Shown here one piece after another: positions 28,694-37,827 of a DNA stretch of 60,512 nt (within the stretch, counting starts at the first letter, position 1; each line of letters starts with the position of its first letter). This stretch comes from Lachnospiraceae bacterium (lineage in GTDB: Bacteria > Bacillota > Clostridia > Lachnospirales > Lachnospiraceae), in contig JAILOK010000059.1 in the NCBI GenBank assembly GCA_024690825.1, forward strand, positions 1-60,512, written 5' to 3'. The notes below the pieces were generated by a model. That model did not search any database, was not told where the DNA came from, and saw only the letters and a list, made by a program, of their open reading frames with translations. The position numbers and the translations under genes were made by a program.

Positions 28694-31357
28694 TTACCTT
28701 GATACCTTCTTCCAACTGTTTTTATCAAACATATCCCCTTTCACCCTGTAAAATACTGTCCGGTCATCATACAGGGTATTGCCCTTTGGCAGGACAAATT
28801 CACCGTTTTCCCATACGATCTGACCTGTATCACAGATAAGCAGCCCGTCCTTAGAGTACTTGTCATCCATACTGATCGCATTTTTCGTAAAAGGATTTAC
28901 GGGATCTTCTATGAGATCTTTTACGGCAAGTGAAGGAACATCCGCATTTGTCATGAATTCCTCAGAGATCCTGAAGCCTTTGGAACCAAAATCCTTCACC
29001 ATCAAAAGCGGATTATACGCTTCCACATCCAGTCCGTCCCCAAACAGCATATCCGGAAAGTCCCCGTTAGGATAACCGTGATCCGACACCACTATTATCC
29101 TGGTATTATCCCAGACCCCGTTTTCCCTTAAATAATCAAACCATTCCGTTACACGCAAAATGGCACATATATTGGGATGATAATTCGGGTTTTCCACAAA
29201 CTCGTGATCATGCTCTGCCGCATATTTTCTGTTCATGGATTCATCCACGAAATAAGGAACATAATCCGGCTGGCTTAAGATCATGGTATTGTGAGGTGTT
29301 TCATTATCCAGCAGAAGGACCGAGTCTTTACCGTCATCATTTATCTCTGTAAGCCCTTTTAGATTTTCTATGGCATTATAAGCATTATAAAATGTGTATT
29401 TTACAACATCTTTTTTGAGCGACCAGTAAAAACCTTCGTCATAAACAAATGATCTGTATGCATACGGTACGCATCTGAAAATACTGTAATAAAGAAAATT
29501 TCTCTTCAGATTCTTTGCCGACTGTTCGGCATTGGAGGATTTTAATCCGTAATCCGATATGAGCATCGCATTGATCTGAGGATAATCTTCATATATTGAC
29601 AGATCGCTGTACCATTTATAACCTGCATAGGGCGGATCCACAACCGTAACCTCAAATCCTTCATCAGAAAAAACCCGCGGAAGCATCAGCAGGGCCTCCG
29701 TCTGTTTTTCCTGCAGGGTCTGGCCGCTCCTTTCGTTCAGCCTTTCAGGAGTATAATCATACCCTCCGAAAAGAGCCTGGGAACCGTTGTAGGTCGATCC
29801 GGCAAATGAAAGAGTATTAGGGTAATATGTAAAGCCGTCCAGCTTTTCCTTCAGTTCCGGTCTCTCCTGCAGCATATACGGAATATAGGCGTTGATCGCC
29901 CTGTCCAGCATCAGAACTATCACATTTTTCCCGGAGCGGGTAAGCGGAAGCTTATTCGCCTTTATCTCAGTATCAACACTCCTGTAATACTCTGCTGTCT
30001 TTACCTTTGTCAGTGCTATGTCCTTTATCGAAAAGAAACTGACCGTTGCCAGCATGATCATCAGGGTAAACAGCAGGATCTTCCTCTTTCTTGTAAGGAC
30101 GAAATAGATCATTATGGGGATGATAAAGGATATCATCATACTGAGTGTGTCATAGATCTCCGGATATGAGGTAAAGTCCAGAACCTCCAGATCCGATGAG
30201 ATCTGCCCTATACCCTGATCCAGAAAAAAACCGTGAATGACAGCCAGAACCGACGAAGAAGAGGATATTATTTCCAATATGAATCTTCCCCTGTCCTTCA
30301 GCAGGAAAAATACCAGCGGTATCCATATCATAAACAGACCCGCTGCAACATACAGGGTATCCGTCATGTAGCTTAAGGGGTCCGCCACCACTCCTGCCCT
30401 GACAAATTCGATCGGGGACGAAAAAACAGCCGATGCAGGCATCCAGACTCCTATCAGGACCGTAAGCACAGCCTGGGAGAATAAAAACACGGCAGTACTG
30501 CTTTTTGCTTCATTATTACGTTCTCTGTATGCCAGAATAAAAAGCGGAATCTGAAACAGGATCAAAAGAGCCGTAAATATGGTTTCCCCGGGATACTTTG
30601 AATAATTGATACCAAAGAGAACAAAGAGCACCGCTGCGATCAGGATACCCGCCAGCGAGATCCTGATCCCTTTCGAATACCGGGGATATTTTTCGATCAT
30701 CCCGACGACGATATTTTTGCATAATGAAAACAGATTGTTACAGGTCCAGTATATGACAAGACCGGCAGGACTGTTGTAGAGCAGGACCATAAAGATAAGT
30801 GCAAGAGCGGAGATCTTTATCATCTCCATAAGATCTCTTCCCTTGGTATACAGAAGACCTGATGCGATATTGATAAGTGTCATGACGACCGGAAGTATAT
30901 TTATGCTCAATCCGCCTATATGCACAAGCGCATCCGGCATCCCCAGATTTCCGATGAAAAGAAAATCACTTTCCTTAAGGATCTCCAGATTGCTCAGATA
31001 ATGATAAGCCGCCATGAAAAACGGTATCTGTATGAGAATACTCAGTGATCCCCTGAGGCTGTCTGCCGGCCTGTATCTTTTCTCCCTGTAATAAGCCTGC
31101 ATGATAAAAAACCTTTCATCCTTGGCAAAGGTTTTTTTGATATGGCTTATCCATCCCTCCATACCCTTCTGTTTCTTTTTTTCTGCCTTCTGTATCTCTT
31201 CCGCTCTCAGATAAAGAGGCAGGGTGACAAGACATACGAAAAGACTCACAAGGATCAGTACAGCCCCTGCATTGTTGACTGCCCTGTAAAAATAAACAAA
31301 TACCAGCTCTATGATGTATTCTATGGGTAACATGATCAATCTGTATAAGAAATCCAT
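28694..31357 (-). CDS. YidC/Oxa1 insertase fused to sulfatase-fold domain
   Basis: An 887-residue protein. Residues 1-225 are a YidC/Oxa1-type domain: the opening LPIEYIIELVFVYFYRAVNN, a Lys/Glu-rich cytosolic loop (52-105), RGSLSILIQIPFFMAAYHYLSN, and the final YNSPAGLVIYWTCNNLFSL are all diagnostic. Residues 230-445 add about seven further membrane helices. Residues 475-870 are an alkaline phosphatase/sulfatase-fold domain, with Asp485 (VLMLDRA), a Ser521-Thr522 candidate nucleophile (AGSTYNGS) and Asp759-His760 (VVSDHG) in the metal-binding order. Relatives of this second domain include lipoteichoic acid synthase and phosphoethanolamine transferases. The gene closes an operon with tagD and a TagB/F-like gene nine bases away, so a glycerol-phosphate or similar transfer to a surface polymer is likely. 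The fusion is unusual; domain calls are firm, function is inferred. Confidence 0.85.
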   Translation of the reverse strand: MDFLYRLIMLPIEYIIELVFVYFYRAVNNAGAVLILVSLFVCLVTLPLYLRAEEIQKAEKKKQKGMEGWISHIKKTFAKDERFFIMQAYYREKRYRPADSLRGSLSILIQIPFFMAAYHYLSNLEILKESDFLFIGNLGMPDALVHIGGLSINILPVVMTLINIASGLLYTKGRDLMEMIKISALALIFMVLLYNSPAGLVIYWTCNNLFSLCKNIVVGMIEKYPRYSKGIRISLAGILIAAVLFVLFGINYSKYPGETIFTALLILFQIPLFILAYRERNNEAKSSTAVFLFSQAVLTVLIGVWMPASAVFSSPIEFVRAGVVADPLSYMTDTLYVAAGLFMIWIPLVFFLLKDRGRFILEIISSSSSVLAVIHGFFLDQGIGQISSDLEVLDFTSYPEIYDTLSMMISFIIPIMIYFVLTRKRKILLFTLMIMLATVSFFSIKDIALTKVKTAEYYRSVDTEIKANKLPLTRSGKNVIVLMLDRAINAYIPYMLQERPELKEKLDGFTYYPNTLSFAGSTYNGSQALFGGYDYTPERLNERSGQTLQEKQTEALLMLPRVFSDEGFEVTVVDPPYAGYKWYSDLSIYEDYPQINAMLISDYGLKSSNAEQSAKNLKRNFLYYSIFRCVPYAYRSFVYDEGFYWSLKKDVVKYTFYNAYNAIENLKGLTEINDDGKDSVLLLDNETPHNTMILSQPDYVPYFVDESMNRKYAAEHDHEFVENPNYHPNICAILRVTEWFDYLRENGVWDNTRIIVVSDHGYPNGDFPDMLFGDGLDVEAYNPLLMVKDFGSKGFRISEEFMTNADVPSLAVKDLIEDPVNPFTKNAISMDDKYSKDGLLICDTGQIVWENGEFVLPKGNTLYDDRTVFYRVKGDMFDKNSWKKVSR

Positions 31358-31365
31358 CCTAACCT

Positions 31366-32598
31366 CTATGCCGCTCCTGTAATTTCCCTGTATTTGCCGA
31401 TCATATATTCGGATATCCTCCGGGCAGAATCTCCGCGTACGCTCCAGACCTGGCTTCTGGCAGCATCTCTGCCCGCAGAATAGTTGTTGTTCTGCAGAAC
31501 TTCTTCTATCAGATCCCCTATCCCGGCCAGATCTTCCTCTTTTAACTGAACCCCCAGACCCTTCAGCGCCGACAGCACATATGGATCTTCTCCTGTCCAG
31601 GCTATATCATACGGAGCAGGATCAAAAGAAGTATCAGCATATATCACAGGCTTATCAAAAACAAGGGTGTAGTCATAAACCACCCCGGAAAAGTCGCTGA
31701 TCAGTATATCCGTCCTGCACAGGACATCAAAGTTGTCGTTATCAAAATTCCACTCTATCCTTTCACTGTCAGGATGATCCTTCATTAATCCATCTATCAT
31801 TTCCCTTTCACTGATCAGTGACTGGGGATGAGGTCTGATGATGATATGATACTTTGTTTCCAGTAAGGCATCTATTATCCTTCCTCCAAATCTTGAAAAG
31901 ATCCCGCTCTTTCCCCAGGTGGGTGCCAAAAGCACTGTCTTTTCCCTGCTTTCCGGCTTCTTTGCTGCTTCTTTTCTTTTCAGCATCTCGTCCATATAGG
32001 TACACCCGCATATCTGCAGTTCTTTTTGTCTGATCTCCCGCATCTCTTCGAGCAGCCTTATATACTTCACAGCAAGCGGTCCCGTTGTCAGCACGGCATC
32101 ATAAAAATCTATGCCGAACATCCTGTATCCCACAGCCTGGCTCGCTCCATGAAAAATATGAACATACCAGTTCACGTCTTTCGATCTTTTCCATTGATAA
32201 ACATCAAGTCCCGGCGTGGTGGAAAGACAGATCCCTGCCTTCATCTGATTAAGTCTTACAAACCCTTTGTTACCCTCTCCGATGAACCTGCATTTCACCG
32301 TATTGTATTCTTTGTCCAGCCCCGGATCATCCTCGGATGCCGTCCAGTATTCAAGCTGTAACCCTTTTTTTTCAAAATAATCGCATATCGGTTCAAAGGT
32401 ATTCCAATAACGCTTATCATCCGAGTAGATGACATACGGGATCTTTTCCAGTCCCGGTTTTTCCCCTCTTCCGCCTTTGATATAAAACTTCACCTTATAA
32501 TAAATGACTCTGCAGAAATATATCAGAGTCCCAAAAATTCCCATGAACAGGGCAAAGAGCATACTTCCCGTTCCGGGATCGATATATAAAAGTATCAT
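31366..32598 (-). CDS. CDP-glycerol glycerophosphotransferase-like (TagB/TagF family)
   Basis: A 410-residue protein with an N-terminal membrane helix introduced by YIDPGTGSMLFALFMG, a start seen in several membrane-attached relatives. The catalytic part follows the TagB/TagF pattern: HGASQAVGYR, a central VLLAPTWGKSG, IIRPHPQS and finally ILISDFSGVVYDY, with the His and Asp/Ser residues that bind CDP-glycerol. These enzymes move glycerol phosphate from CDP-glycerol to a lipid-linked or growing polymer at the inner face of the membrane. tagD, 15 bases upstream, would supply the donor. Whether it primes or polymerises cannot be told. Confidence 0.87.
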   Translation of the reverse strand: MILLYIDPGTGSMLFALFMGIFGTLIYFCRVIYYKVKFYIKGGRGEKPGLEKIPYVIYSDDKRYWNTFEPICDYFEKKGLQLEYWTASEDDPGLDKEYNTVKCRFIGEGNKGFVRLNQMKAGICLSTTPGLDVYQWKRSKDVNWYVHIFHGASQAVGYRMFGIDFYDAVLTTGPLAVKYIRLLEEMREIRQKELQICGCTYMDEMLKRKEAAKKPESREKTVLLAPTWGKSGIFSRFGGRIIDALLETKYHIIIRPHPQSLISEREMIDGLMKDHPDSERIEWNFDNDNFDVLCRTDILISDFSGVVYDYTLVFDKPVIYADTSFDPAPYDIAWTGEDPYVLSALKGLGVQLKEEDLAGIGDLIEEVLQNNNYSAGRDAARSQVWSVRGDSARRISEYMIGKYREITGAA

Positions 32599-32613
32599 GT
32601 TTCCCCCTGACTG

Positions 32614-33024
32614 TTATTTAAGTGAGCGCACCTGGCTCTTTATGTCTGTAGCACTGATCCCTTGCGTTCTTTTAAGCCTCACTACATCTTTATTATTTTT
32701 TTTACACCAATCGATGACCCTGTCAAACCTTTCCCCAACATGATCCTCTCCCAGTGCCAGGATATCAAAATCTATCTTTTCCAGGGTTTCCGGTACAACC
32801 GCATCATATACTATTACCTCATCTACTATCCTCAGGGCTTTCAGGATCTCCACTCTTTCTTCCGTGGAATACAAAACCTCCGCATCGGGCTTATACTGTT
32901 TTATAAATCTTCCGTCCTGTACTGCGACTATCAGGTAGCCGGCATATTTTTTGCATTGCTCGAACAGTCTTAAGTGACCTATGTGAAAATAATCATACAC
33001 ACCAAAGGTTAGTATTTTTTGCAT
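32614..33024 (-). CDS. tagD: glycerol-3-phosphate cytidylyltransferase
   Basis: A 136-residue enzyme of the cytidylyltransferase family making CDP-glycerol from CTP and glycerol 3-phosphate. It has the H14-I-G-H17 nucleotide-binding motif and the second signature RTQGISATDI (119-128). Length and the VYDYFHIGHLRL opening match TagD rather than the longer ethanolamine or choline enzymes, though a related alcohol-phosphate substrate is not excluded. It lies between the methyltransferase (three bases) and the TagB/F-like gene, so the operon makes and uses its own CDP-glycerol. Start ATG at 33024 with GAGAGTGAT upstream. Confidence 0.9.
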   Translation of the reverse strand: MQKILTFGVYDYFHIGHLRLFEQCKKYAGYLIVAVQDGRFIKQYKPDAEVLYSTEERVEILKALRIVDEVIVYDAVVPETLEKIDFDILALGEDHVGERFDRVIDWCKKNNKDVVRLKRTQGISATDIKSQVRSLK

Positions 33025-33027
33025 ATA

Positions 33028-33768
33028 TCACTCTCTTTCCAGCAGAAAATAATACTGTGCCGTTTCTTTGCGGTTGTTCAGTTTTTTATCATCAAAAAGA
33101 AAGCCTTCTTTTTTTATTTCAAAGCCTCTGTCAAACAATGCCTTATTAAAGTGTTCCTTCAACTCGTCTCTTGTTCTGTATATTGCATTGTAATTGTCAT
33201 TTAATTCTTCGGAGTAAAAATCCTTTAATGTCAGTCTGTGTTCTATTCCTATCGGCTCTCTTATACAGATCCTGCACCTTCGATCAAGACATTTCTCAAC
33301 CTGATCCGTTACAGAGAAAATATCTTCATCATTCAGATATACCAGTATCCCTATCATAAGAACAACATTAAAGTTCTTTTCGTTGATACTGTCCAGCAGA
33401 TTTCTGATCTCTGTAACTTCAGAAACATAAAAATTGTAGTTTTCATGCGTATTTCTGTTTATTGCGAGATCTATTATATTTTTGCTGAAGTCAACCCCTA
33501 CATATCTGTCTATCTTTTTATTTATCGCATCTGCCCATCTTCCTATCCCGCAGGCAACATCCAAAACTCTTGAATCTTCATCCAGCTTTAAAAGGGGGAG
33601 CAGCCTTGATACCTCAGCCTTATTCCTTTTCTCGACAAGTTCCGGACATTCATCCTGATACATGGTAACAGAATATGGATTTTTTTCTTTATATTTTTTT
33701 CCTCTGTTCTGAAAGAATTTTTCACATTCCGAATAATCAATCTTTTCAACTTTACCCTGTATTCTCAC
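33028..33768 (-). CDS. class I SAM-dependent methyltransferase
   Basis: A 246-residue cytosolic protein with a Rossmann methyltransferase core: motif I VLDVACGIGRWADAI, then YVGVDFS and, later, VVLMIGILVYLND at motif III/IV positions. The acceptor is not evident. It starts with GTG at 33768 behind AGGA. In a surface glycopolymer operon it may methylate a sugar or a terminal phosphate group, which in other polymers caps chain growth; that is inference from context only. The N-terminal 50 residues are unusually polar and basic. Confidence 0.8.
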   Translation of the reverse strand: MRIQGKVEKIDYSECEKFFQNRGKKYKEKNPYSVTMYQDECPELVEKRNKAEVSRLLPLLKLDEDSRVLDVACGIGRWADAINKKIDRYVGVDFSKNIIDLAINRNTHENYNFYVSEVTEIRNLLDSINEKNFNVVLMIGILVYLNDEDIFSVTDQVEKCLDRRCRICIREPIGIEHRLTLKDFYSEELNDNYNAIYRTRDELKEHFNKALFDRGFEIKKEGFLFDDKKLNNRKETAQYYFLLERE

Positions 33769-33780
33769 TGATCCTGCCTT

Positions 33781-35484
33781 TCAAATATCAAACACATAGA
33801 GTTTTCCGTCCGATGAACTGACATAATCGGTTCCGAGGTCTTTATAAAACGATATGATAGCTTTTCCTTTATCCGAATAAAAGTCCGTATCTATATATAC
33901 CTTTTTGAATCCTGCTTTCTTTATCCCCTCAAGGAAAGCTTTGCTCATCCCGTCATCAACATACAGTTCCTTTGCCCTGATATCTCTTCCTGCGATGCCT
34001 CCGAAACTCCATCTGATATCCTTTGTGTACAGATATCCTATGAAAGGTTTGTACGGGCCCGCCTCCGGATAATCATAGTATGGCAGCTGATAGATCATGT
34101 CATTATCACTCATGGCCTGAACCTTTTCAAAGAATTCGGAATAAACGCTTTCCTGCTGAACATCCGCTGTCTGTTTGTAATCGTAGTACGGAAGTCTCAC
34201 CTGATCGTTAAGTCCGAACAGCAGAAGAGCTATCATACAGAGTATGCTCAAGTCCCTGTTCTTTTTCTTCAGCCTGTCCATGAAGAATATAACCACTATG
34301 ATGCACATGCAGTTTATCAGTATGGATGATCTGTTATAGCAGCGGATCATCGGTGTCACAAGATAATTGAATATCTCACCGAAACCGCCTACGGCCGATG
34401 TCAGCAAAAGCATGATCATGGAAAGCGAAAGAAAATCCATCAATGCCCAGTTCTTCGAGGATGGATCCGTTTTTCTGATAAAGGAATAGATCATGCACAC
34501 GCACAGAATGATCAGTCCTGCCGAGCCCACAATTCCTATCCCGGATGAAACATTTTCATTTATTATATATCCGGTACTGTTATAGGCCTTTGCGATATTC
34601 GACAGAAACGGAACTCTCGAATAATTTACCGGAACAAAAAGCTGGATGATCTTTAATCCCCACACCTCCTGCTCAGCAGGTGACCTGGTATAAAGGTATA
34701 CATTTGTGTTTTTCCCGTTCTGCAGGTTAAAGATAAAGGATGGTATCCTTGCGATCAGAAAACCAAGGACAGCAAAGCCTGCCGGCCACAGTTTCTTCAA
34801 CGCATCCTTAATCCCGGCATCCCTGATGCATCTGACAATAAAAGCAATCCCCCATATCATCGCGCCAAAGAAGAGGAAATAGGGACAGCCGAGTCCGACA
34901 AGAAGTCCGGCTGTGATCAGCTCGGCCTTTTCCTTCTTTTTGTTTTCGTAGACGATAAATCCCGTGATATAAAGAGACATCAGAAATACAAGCGGAACAG
35001 TCAGGGCGTTTGAGATCGCAAGATGCTCGAGCCATCTGTAAAAGTGAAACGGGGCTGCAGAAAAAAGAGTTGCGCCGGCAAAGGTCTGAAACCAGTCAAA
35101 GCCCATCCTGCGCAGCAGCCAGGCCATAGTCCACGCCGTTGTGATAAAGGTCAGCATCAGAACATAATAAAGCATCCGGGGTGTGCTTGGATGAAACAAA
35201 GTGTTTACAACAAGCATCTCGAAAGCCAGAACCGGATCCACTCCGGGAACATCGATCATGTCCGATCTATCATCCGGCGCTCCTATGCGGGGATTAAAAT
35301 ATATACCGTTCCAGCCGTTTTCCTGGACGCTTTTCATTATCATGGACATCGATGTAACATCGTTATCAAGCGAAGGAAATATATCATAGTTCTGGTTCTT
35401 TCCTCCCAGGGAAAGATGAACTATCACCACCATCAACACGGCAAGCCCGATAAAAAATCCAGCCTTCTTTGCTTTGCTTTTCAT
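33781..35484 (-). CDS. YfhO-like GT-C membrane glycosyltransferase
   Basis: A 567-residue membrane protein with some twelve helices. After the first helix comes an extracytoplasmic loop with DIFPSLDNDVTSMSM, the acidic pair expected in GT-C folds, and later HFYRWLEHLAISNAL. The C-terminal ~110 residues are a soluble domain. It resembles YfhO-type and related transferases that place sugars from polyprenyl-phosphate donors on polymers outside the membrane. AAAGGAG precedes the ATG at 35484. With GtrA and the GtrB-like transferase in the same operon it plausibly forms a three-part decoration system. Confidence 0.72.
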   Translation of the reverse strand: MKSKAKKAGFFIGLAVLMVVIVHLSLGGKNQNYDIFPSLDNDVTSMSMIMKSVQENGWNGIYFNPRIGAPDDRSDMIDVPGVDPVLAFEMLVVNTLFHPSTPRMLYYVLMLTFITTAWTMAWLLRRMGFDWFQTFAGATLFSAAPFHFYRWLEHLAISNALTVPLVFLMSLYITGFIVYENKKKEKAELITAGLLVGLGCPYFLFFGAMIWGIAFIVRCIRDAGIKDALKKLWPAGFAVLGFLIARIPSFIFNLQNGKNTNVYLYTRSPAEQEVWGLKIIQLFVPVNYSRVPFLSNIAKAYNSTGYIINENVSSGIGIVGSAGLIILCVCMIYSFIRKTDPSSKNWALMDFLSLSMIMLLLTSAVGGFGEIFNYLVTPMIRCYNRSSILINCMCIIVVIFFMDRLKKKNRDLSILCMIALLLFGLNDQVRLPYYDYKQTADVQQESVYSEFFEKVQAMSDNDMIYQLPYYDYPEAGPYKPFIGYLYTKDIRWSFGGIAGRDIRAKELYVDDGMSKAFLEGIKKAGFKKVYIDTDFYSDKGKAIISFYKDLGTDYVSSSDGKLYVFDI

Positions 35485-35507
35485 GATCTGATTCTCCTTT
35501 ATACTCC

Positions 35508-35933
35508 CTATCTTCTGAATGCCCAGTATTTATTCAAAATGAAATTCAACGGAACACTGATACACAGATTTATTACCGGAGCTATGTACTTTGATATCCC
35601 GAATATGTTTATCCAGACATAGGATAAAACATTGCTTACAAGGATTATGGTGAAACCATAGACCAGAAATGTCTTTATCAGGATCTTTCCCTTATTCTCA
35701 TCGGGATCCTTTTTTTCATTGAAAACAAAACGGTCATTTAAGAAAAATGACCATATCGTTCCCGTGATGAAACCGACAACATTACCTGCAATATAATCCC
35801 ATGACACACCGGTCTTTGACAGCAGATATATCGTCAGTATATTAAAAAGATAGCTTACCGCAGTATTGGTCAGACCGACGATCCCGAACTTAATAAACTG
35901 TATCAGGATATGTCTTGTTTTTTCCAGGTTCAA
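35508..35933 (-). CDS. GtrA-like flippase
   Basis: A small four-helix GtrA-family protein thought to flip undecaprenyl-phosphate sugars across the membrane. The core FIKFGIVGLTNTAVSYLFN and the C-terminal LNFILNKYWAFRR are typical. I propose the TTG at 35933 as start (141 residues) because it overlaps the TGA of the upstream transferase (TTGA) and has GGAAAGG nine bases ahead; GTG at 35939 is an alternative. A longer frame from ATG 36032 would overlap the upstream gene by about 100 bases and add residues foreign to the family. Confidence 0.82.
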   Translation of the reverse strand: MNLEKTRHILIQFIKFGIVGLTNTAVSYLFNILTIYLLSKTGVSWDYIAGNVVGFITGTIWSFFLNDRFVFNEKKDPDENKGKILIKTFLVYGFTIILVSNVLSYVWINIFGISKYIAPVINLCISVPLNFILNKYWAFRR

Positions 35934-36775
35934 TTGCACAGCCCTTTCCTTATCCGGATCAAAACCGGGAATGATCTTAAAAATACAAGCCTGCAGTAAT
36001 CCTTTATTGTCAGCATGATCTTCATATAACATTCATCAAACGTATTCATGTCAAAATAACCCATGGCCTTTATCCGCCGGATCAGCTTTGCATCATCCTC
36101 CATGATCTTTTTCAGTTTCATCCTGCTTGTGATATTGTCCGATGACAGCCGGTAATCCGTCAAAGCATCCTTCAGATAGGCTACTCTGCCCAAGGATGCG
36201 ATCTTCATCCAGAGTTCCCAGTCTGTCGTATAATGAAGATCGGTAGAAAATGATCCTGTTTTTTCCGTGCATTCTTTTCGAAACAGTATGTTTGAAGGTT
36301 CCCCGAATACATTGCCTTCACGAAAAGATCTTCTCCCGTAGTCATATCCTTTGATGATCACATTTCTGTCGTATCTTTTCCTGTTCATAATAAAATCATC
36401 GTTTTCATCCACCAGTGCCGTGGCGCTTGTTACCATCACAACATCGGGAAATCTTTCCATGACGGAGACTTTTTTTCTGATACAGTCCGGTCTGATCGTA
36501 TCGTCGGCGCAGAGAAAATGTATGTATTCTCCGGTAGATTTTTTTATGCATTCATTCCAGTTTCCTGCCATTCCGAGGTTTGAATCGTTTTGCAGAAATA
36601 CGATCCTTTCGTCTTTTATGCTTTTCACGACCTCTTTGGTTCCGTCCTCCGAGCAATTATCGATAACAAGGATCTCTATGTTGTCATATGTCTGCGCCGC
36701 CGCAGACAGTATGGCTCTTTTTATTGTTTTTTCTCCGTTATATACCGGTATGCAGATCGATACTTTTTTTCCCAT
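35930..36775 (-). CDS. family 2 glycosyltransferase
   Basis: A 281-residue cytosolic GT-A transferase. It opens with VSICIPVYNGEKTIKRAI, has ILVIDNCSEDGT, and the metal site appears as FLCADDTI where family 2 normally has a DxD-type motif. GEPSNILFRKEC and TTDWELWMKIA are typical acceptor-side blocks. The nucleotide sugar and acceptor are not predictable. It starts two bases before the end of the GtrB-like gene's spacing and overlaps the GtrA gene by four bases, so it is part of a tightly packed operon. Confidence 0.9.
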   Translation of the reverse strand: MGKKVSICIPVYNGEKTIKRAILSAAAQTYDNIEILVIDNCSEDGTKEVVKSIKDERIVFLQNDSNLGMAGNWNECIKKSTGEYIHFLCADDTIRPDCIRKKVSVMERFPDVVMVTSATALVDENDDFIMNRKRYDRNVIIKGYDYGRRSFREGNVFGEPSNILFRKECTEKTGSFSTDLHYTTDWELWMKIASLGRVAYLKDALTDYRLSSDNITSRMKLKKIMEDDAKLIRRIKAMGYFDMNTFDECYMKIMLTIKDYCRLVFLRSFPVLIRIRKGLCN

Positions 36776-36776
36776 T

Positions 36777-37760
36777 TCAGTCCATCCTGTCGTAGGTTCT
36801 CTCGCTGATTATGTACCTCGGACGATGCTTCGTCTCCAGATATATCTTTCCGATATACTCTCCTATGACTCCTATGCTCAGCAGCTGTATGCCGCCAAGC
36901 AGACACAATATGATCGTCATGCTGGCCCAGCCGGCTATCGTGTTTCCTTTGAGTGCACCGACGAATATCCAGATCACACCGAAAAGACTCGCAAAGAATA
37001 CCAGCAGACCTATGAGTGATATTATCCTCATGGGGCGTATGCTGAGACTGGTTATCCCGTCAAAAGCCAGTCCCATCATCTTTCCCAGAGAATAATGGGA
37101 TCGGCCTGCCACACGCTCATGTCTTTCGTAATACACTGTCCCGCTTTCAAATCCGACAAGCGGGATAAGCCCCCTTAAGAAAAGATTTACTTCTCCGAAA
37201 TTGGCGAATTCCTCAAGTACCCTGTTTGAGATGAGTCTGTAATCGGCATGATTATATATGACATCTCCGCCTATGAGTCTGATGAACCTGTAGAAGCACT
37301 GGGCTGTGACACGCTTAAAAAACGAATCTGTTTTTCTGGCATTCCTGACGCCGTATACAACCTCGCATCCCCTATCATATGCATCTATCATCTCTTCCAT
37401 TGCTTCTATGCTGTCCTGCCCGTCGCAGTCTATGGTTATGGTTACATCACACCGGTCCTTTGCCTCCATCAGTCCGGCAAGAAGGGCATTCTGATGTCCC
37501 CTGTTCCTGCTCTGGGAAATCCCGATAAAGTGACTGTCCTTTTCAGACAATTCCTTTATTATCTGCCAGGTTTTATCGGTGCTGCCATCATTGACATACA
37601 TGATCCTGCTGTCGCTGCTGATTTTTTTCTTTTCTATCAATTGCTGAAGTTCTTTTAAGAAAGAATCAGATGTGACAGGAAGTACCTGCTCTTCGTTATA
37701 GCAGGGCACTATTATATAAAGAACAGTTTCTTTTTTATTATTCCAAGCTGTATTCTCCAC
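36777..37760 (-). CDS. GtrB/DPM1-like polyprenyl-phosphate glycosyltransferase
   Basis: A family 2 transferase with a C-terminal pair of membrane helices, as in GtrB/ArnC. Blocks seen: LYIIVPCYNEEQVLP, IMYVNDGSTDKTW, NRGHQNALLAG, and TIDCDGQDS as the metal-binding site. It would load a sugar onto undecaprenyl phosphate for GtrA to flip. I take GTG at 37760 as start (327 residues) because AGAGGG lies five bases upstream; TTG at 37787 would add nine residues. It follows the epimerase gene by 67 bases. Confidence 0.88.
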   Translation of the reverse strand: MENTAWNNKKETVLYIIVPCYNEEQVLPVTSDSFLKELQQLIEKKKISSDSRIMYVNDGSTDKTWQIIKELSEKDSHFIGISQSRNRGHQNALLAGLMEAKDRCDVTITIDCDGQDSIEAMEEMIDAYDRGCEVVYGVRNARKTDSFFKRVTAQCFYRFIRLIGGDVIYNHADYRLISNRVLEEFANFGEVNLFLRGLIPLVGFESGTVYYERHERVAGRSHYSLGKMMGLAFDGITSLSIRPMRIISLIGLLVFFASLFGVIWIFVGALKGNTIAGWASMTIILCLLGGIQLLSIGVIGEYIGKIYLETKHRPRYIISERTYDRMD

Positions 37761-37827
37761 TGTATCCCTCTGTATGATAATTTCCAAGACATAAGCATTT
37801 TACGGCAATTATGGATGTAAATCAAAT

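Noticed and set aside
35023-35622. A 199-codon plus-strand frame across the GT-C/GtrA junction
   Set aside because: It overlaps two convincing minus-strand membrane protein genes and lacks a start signal.
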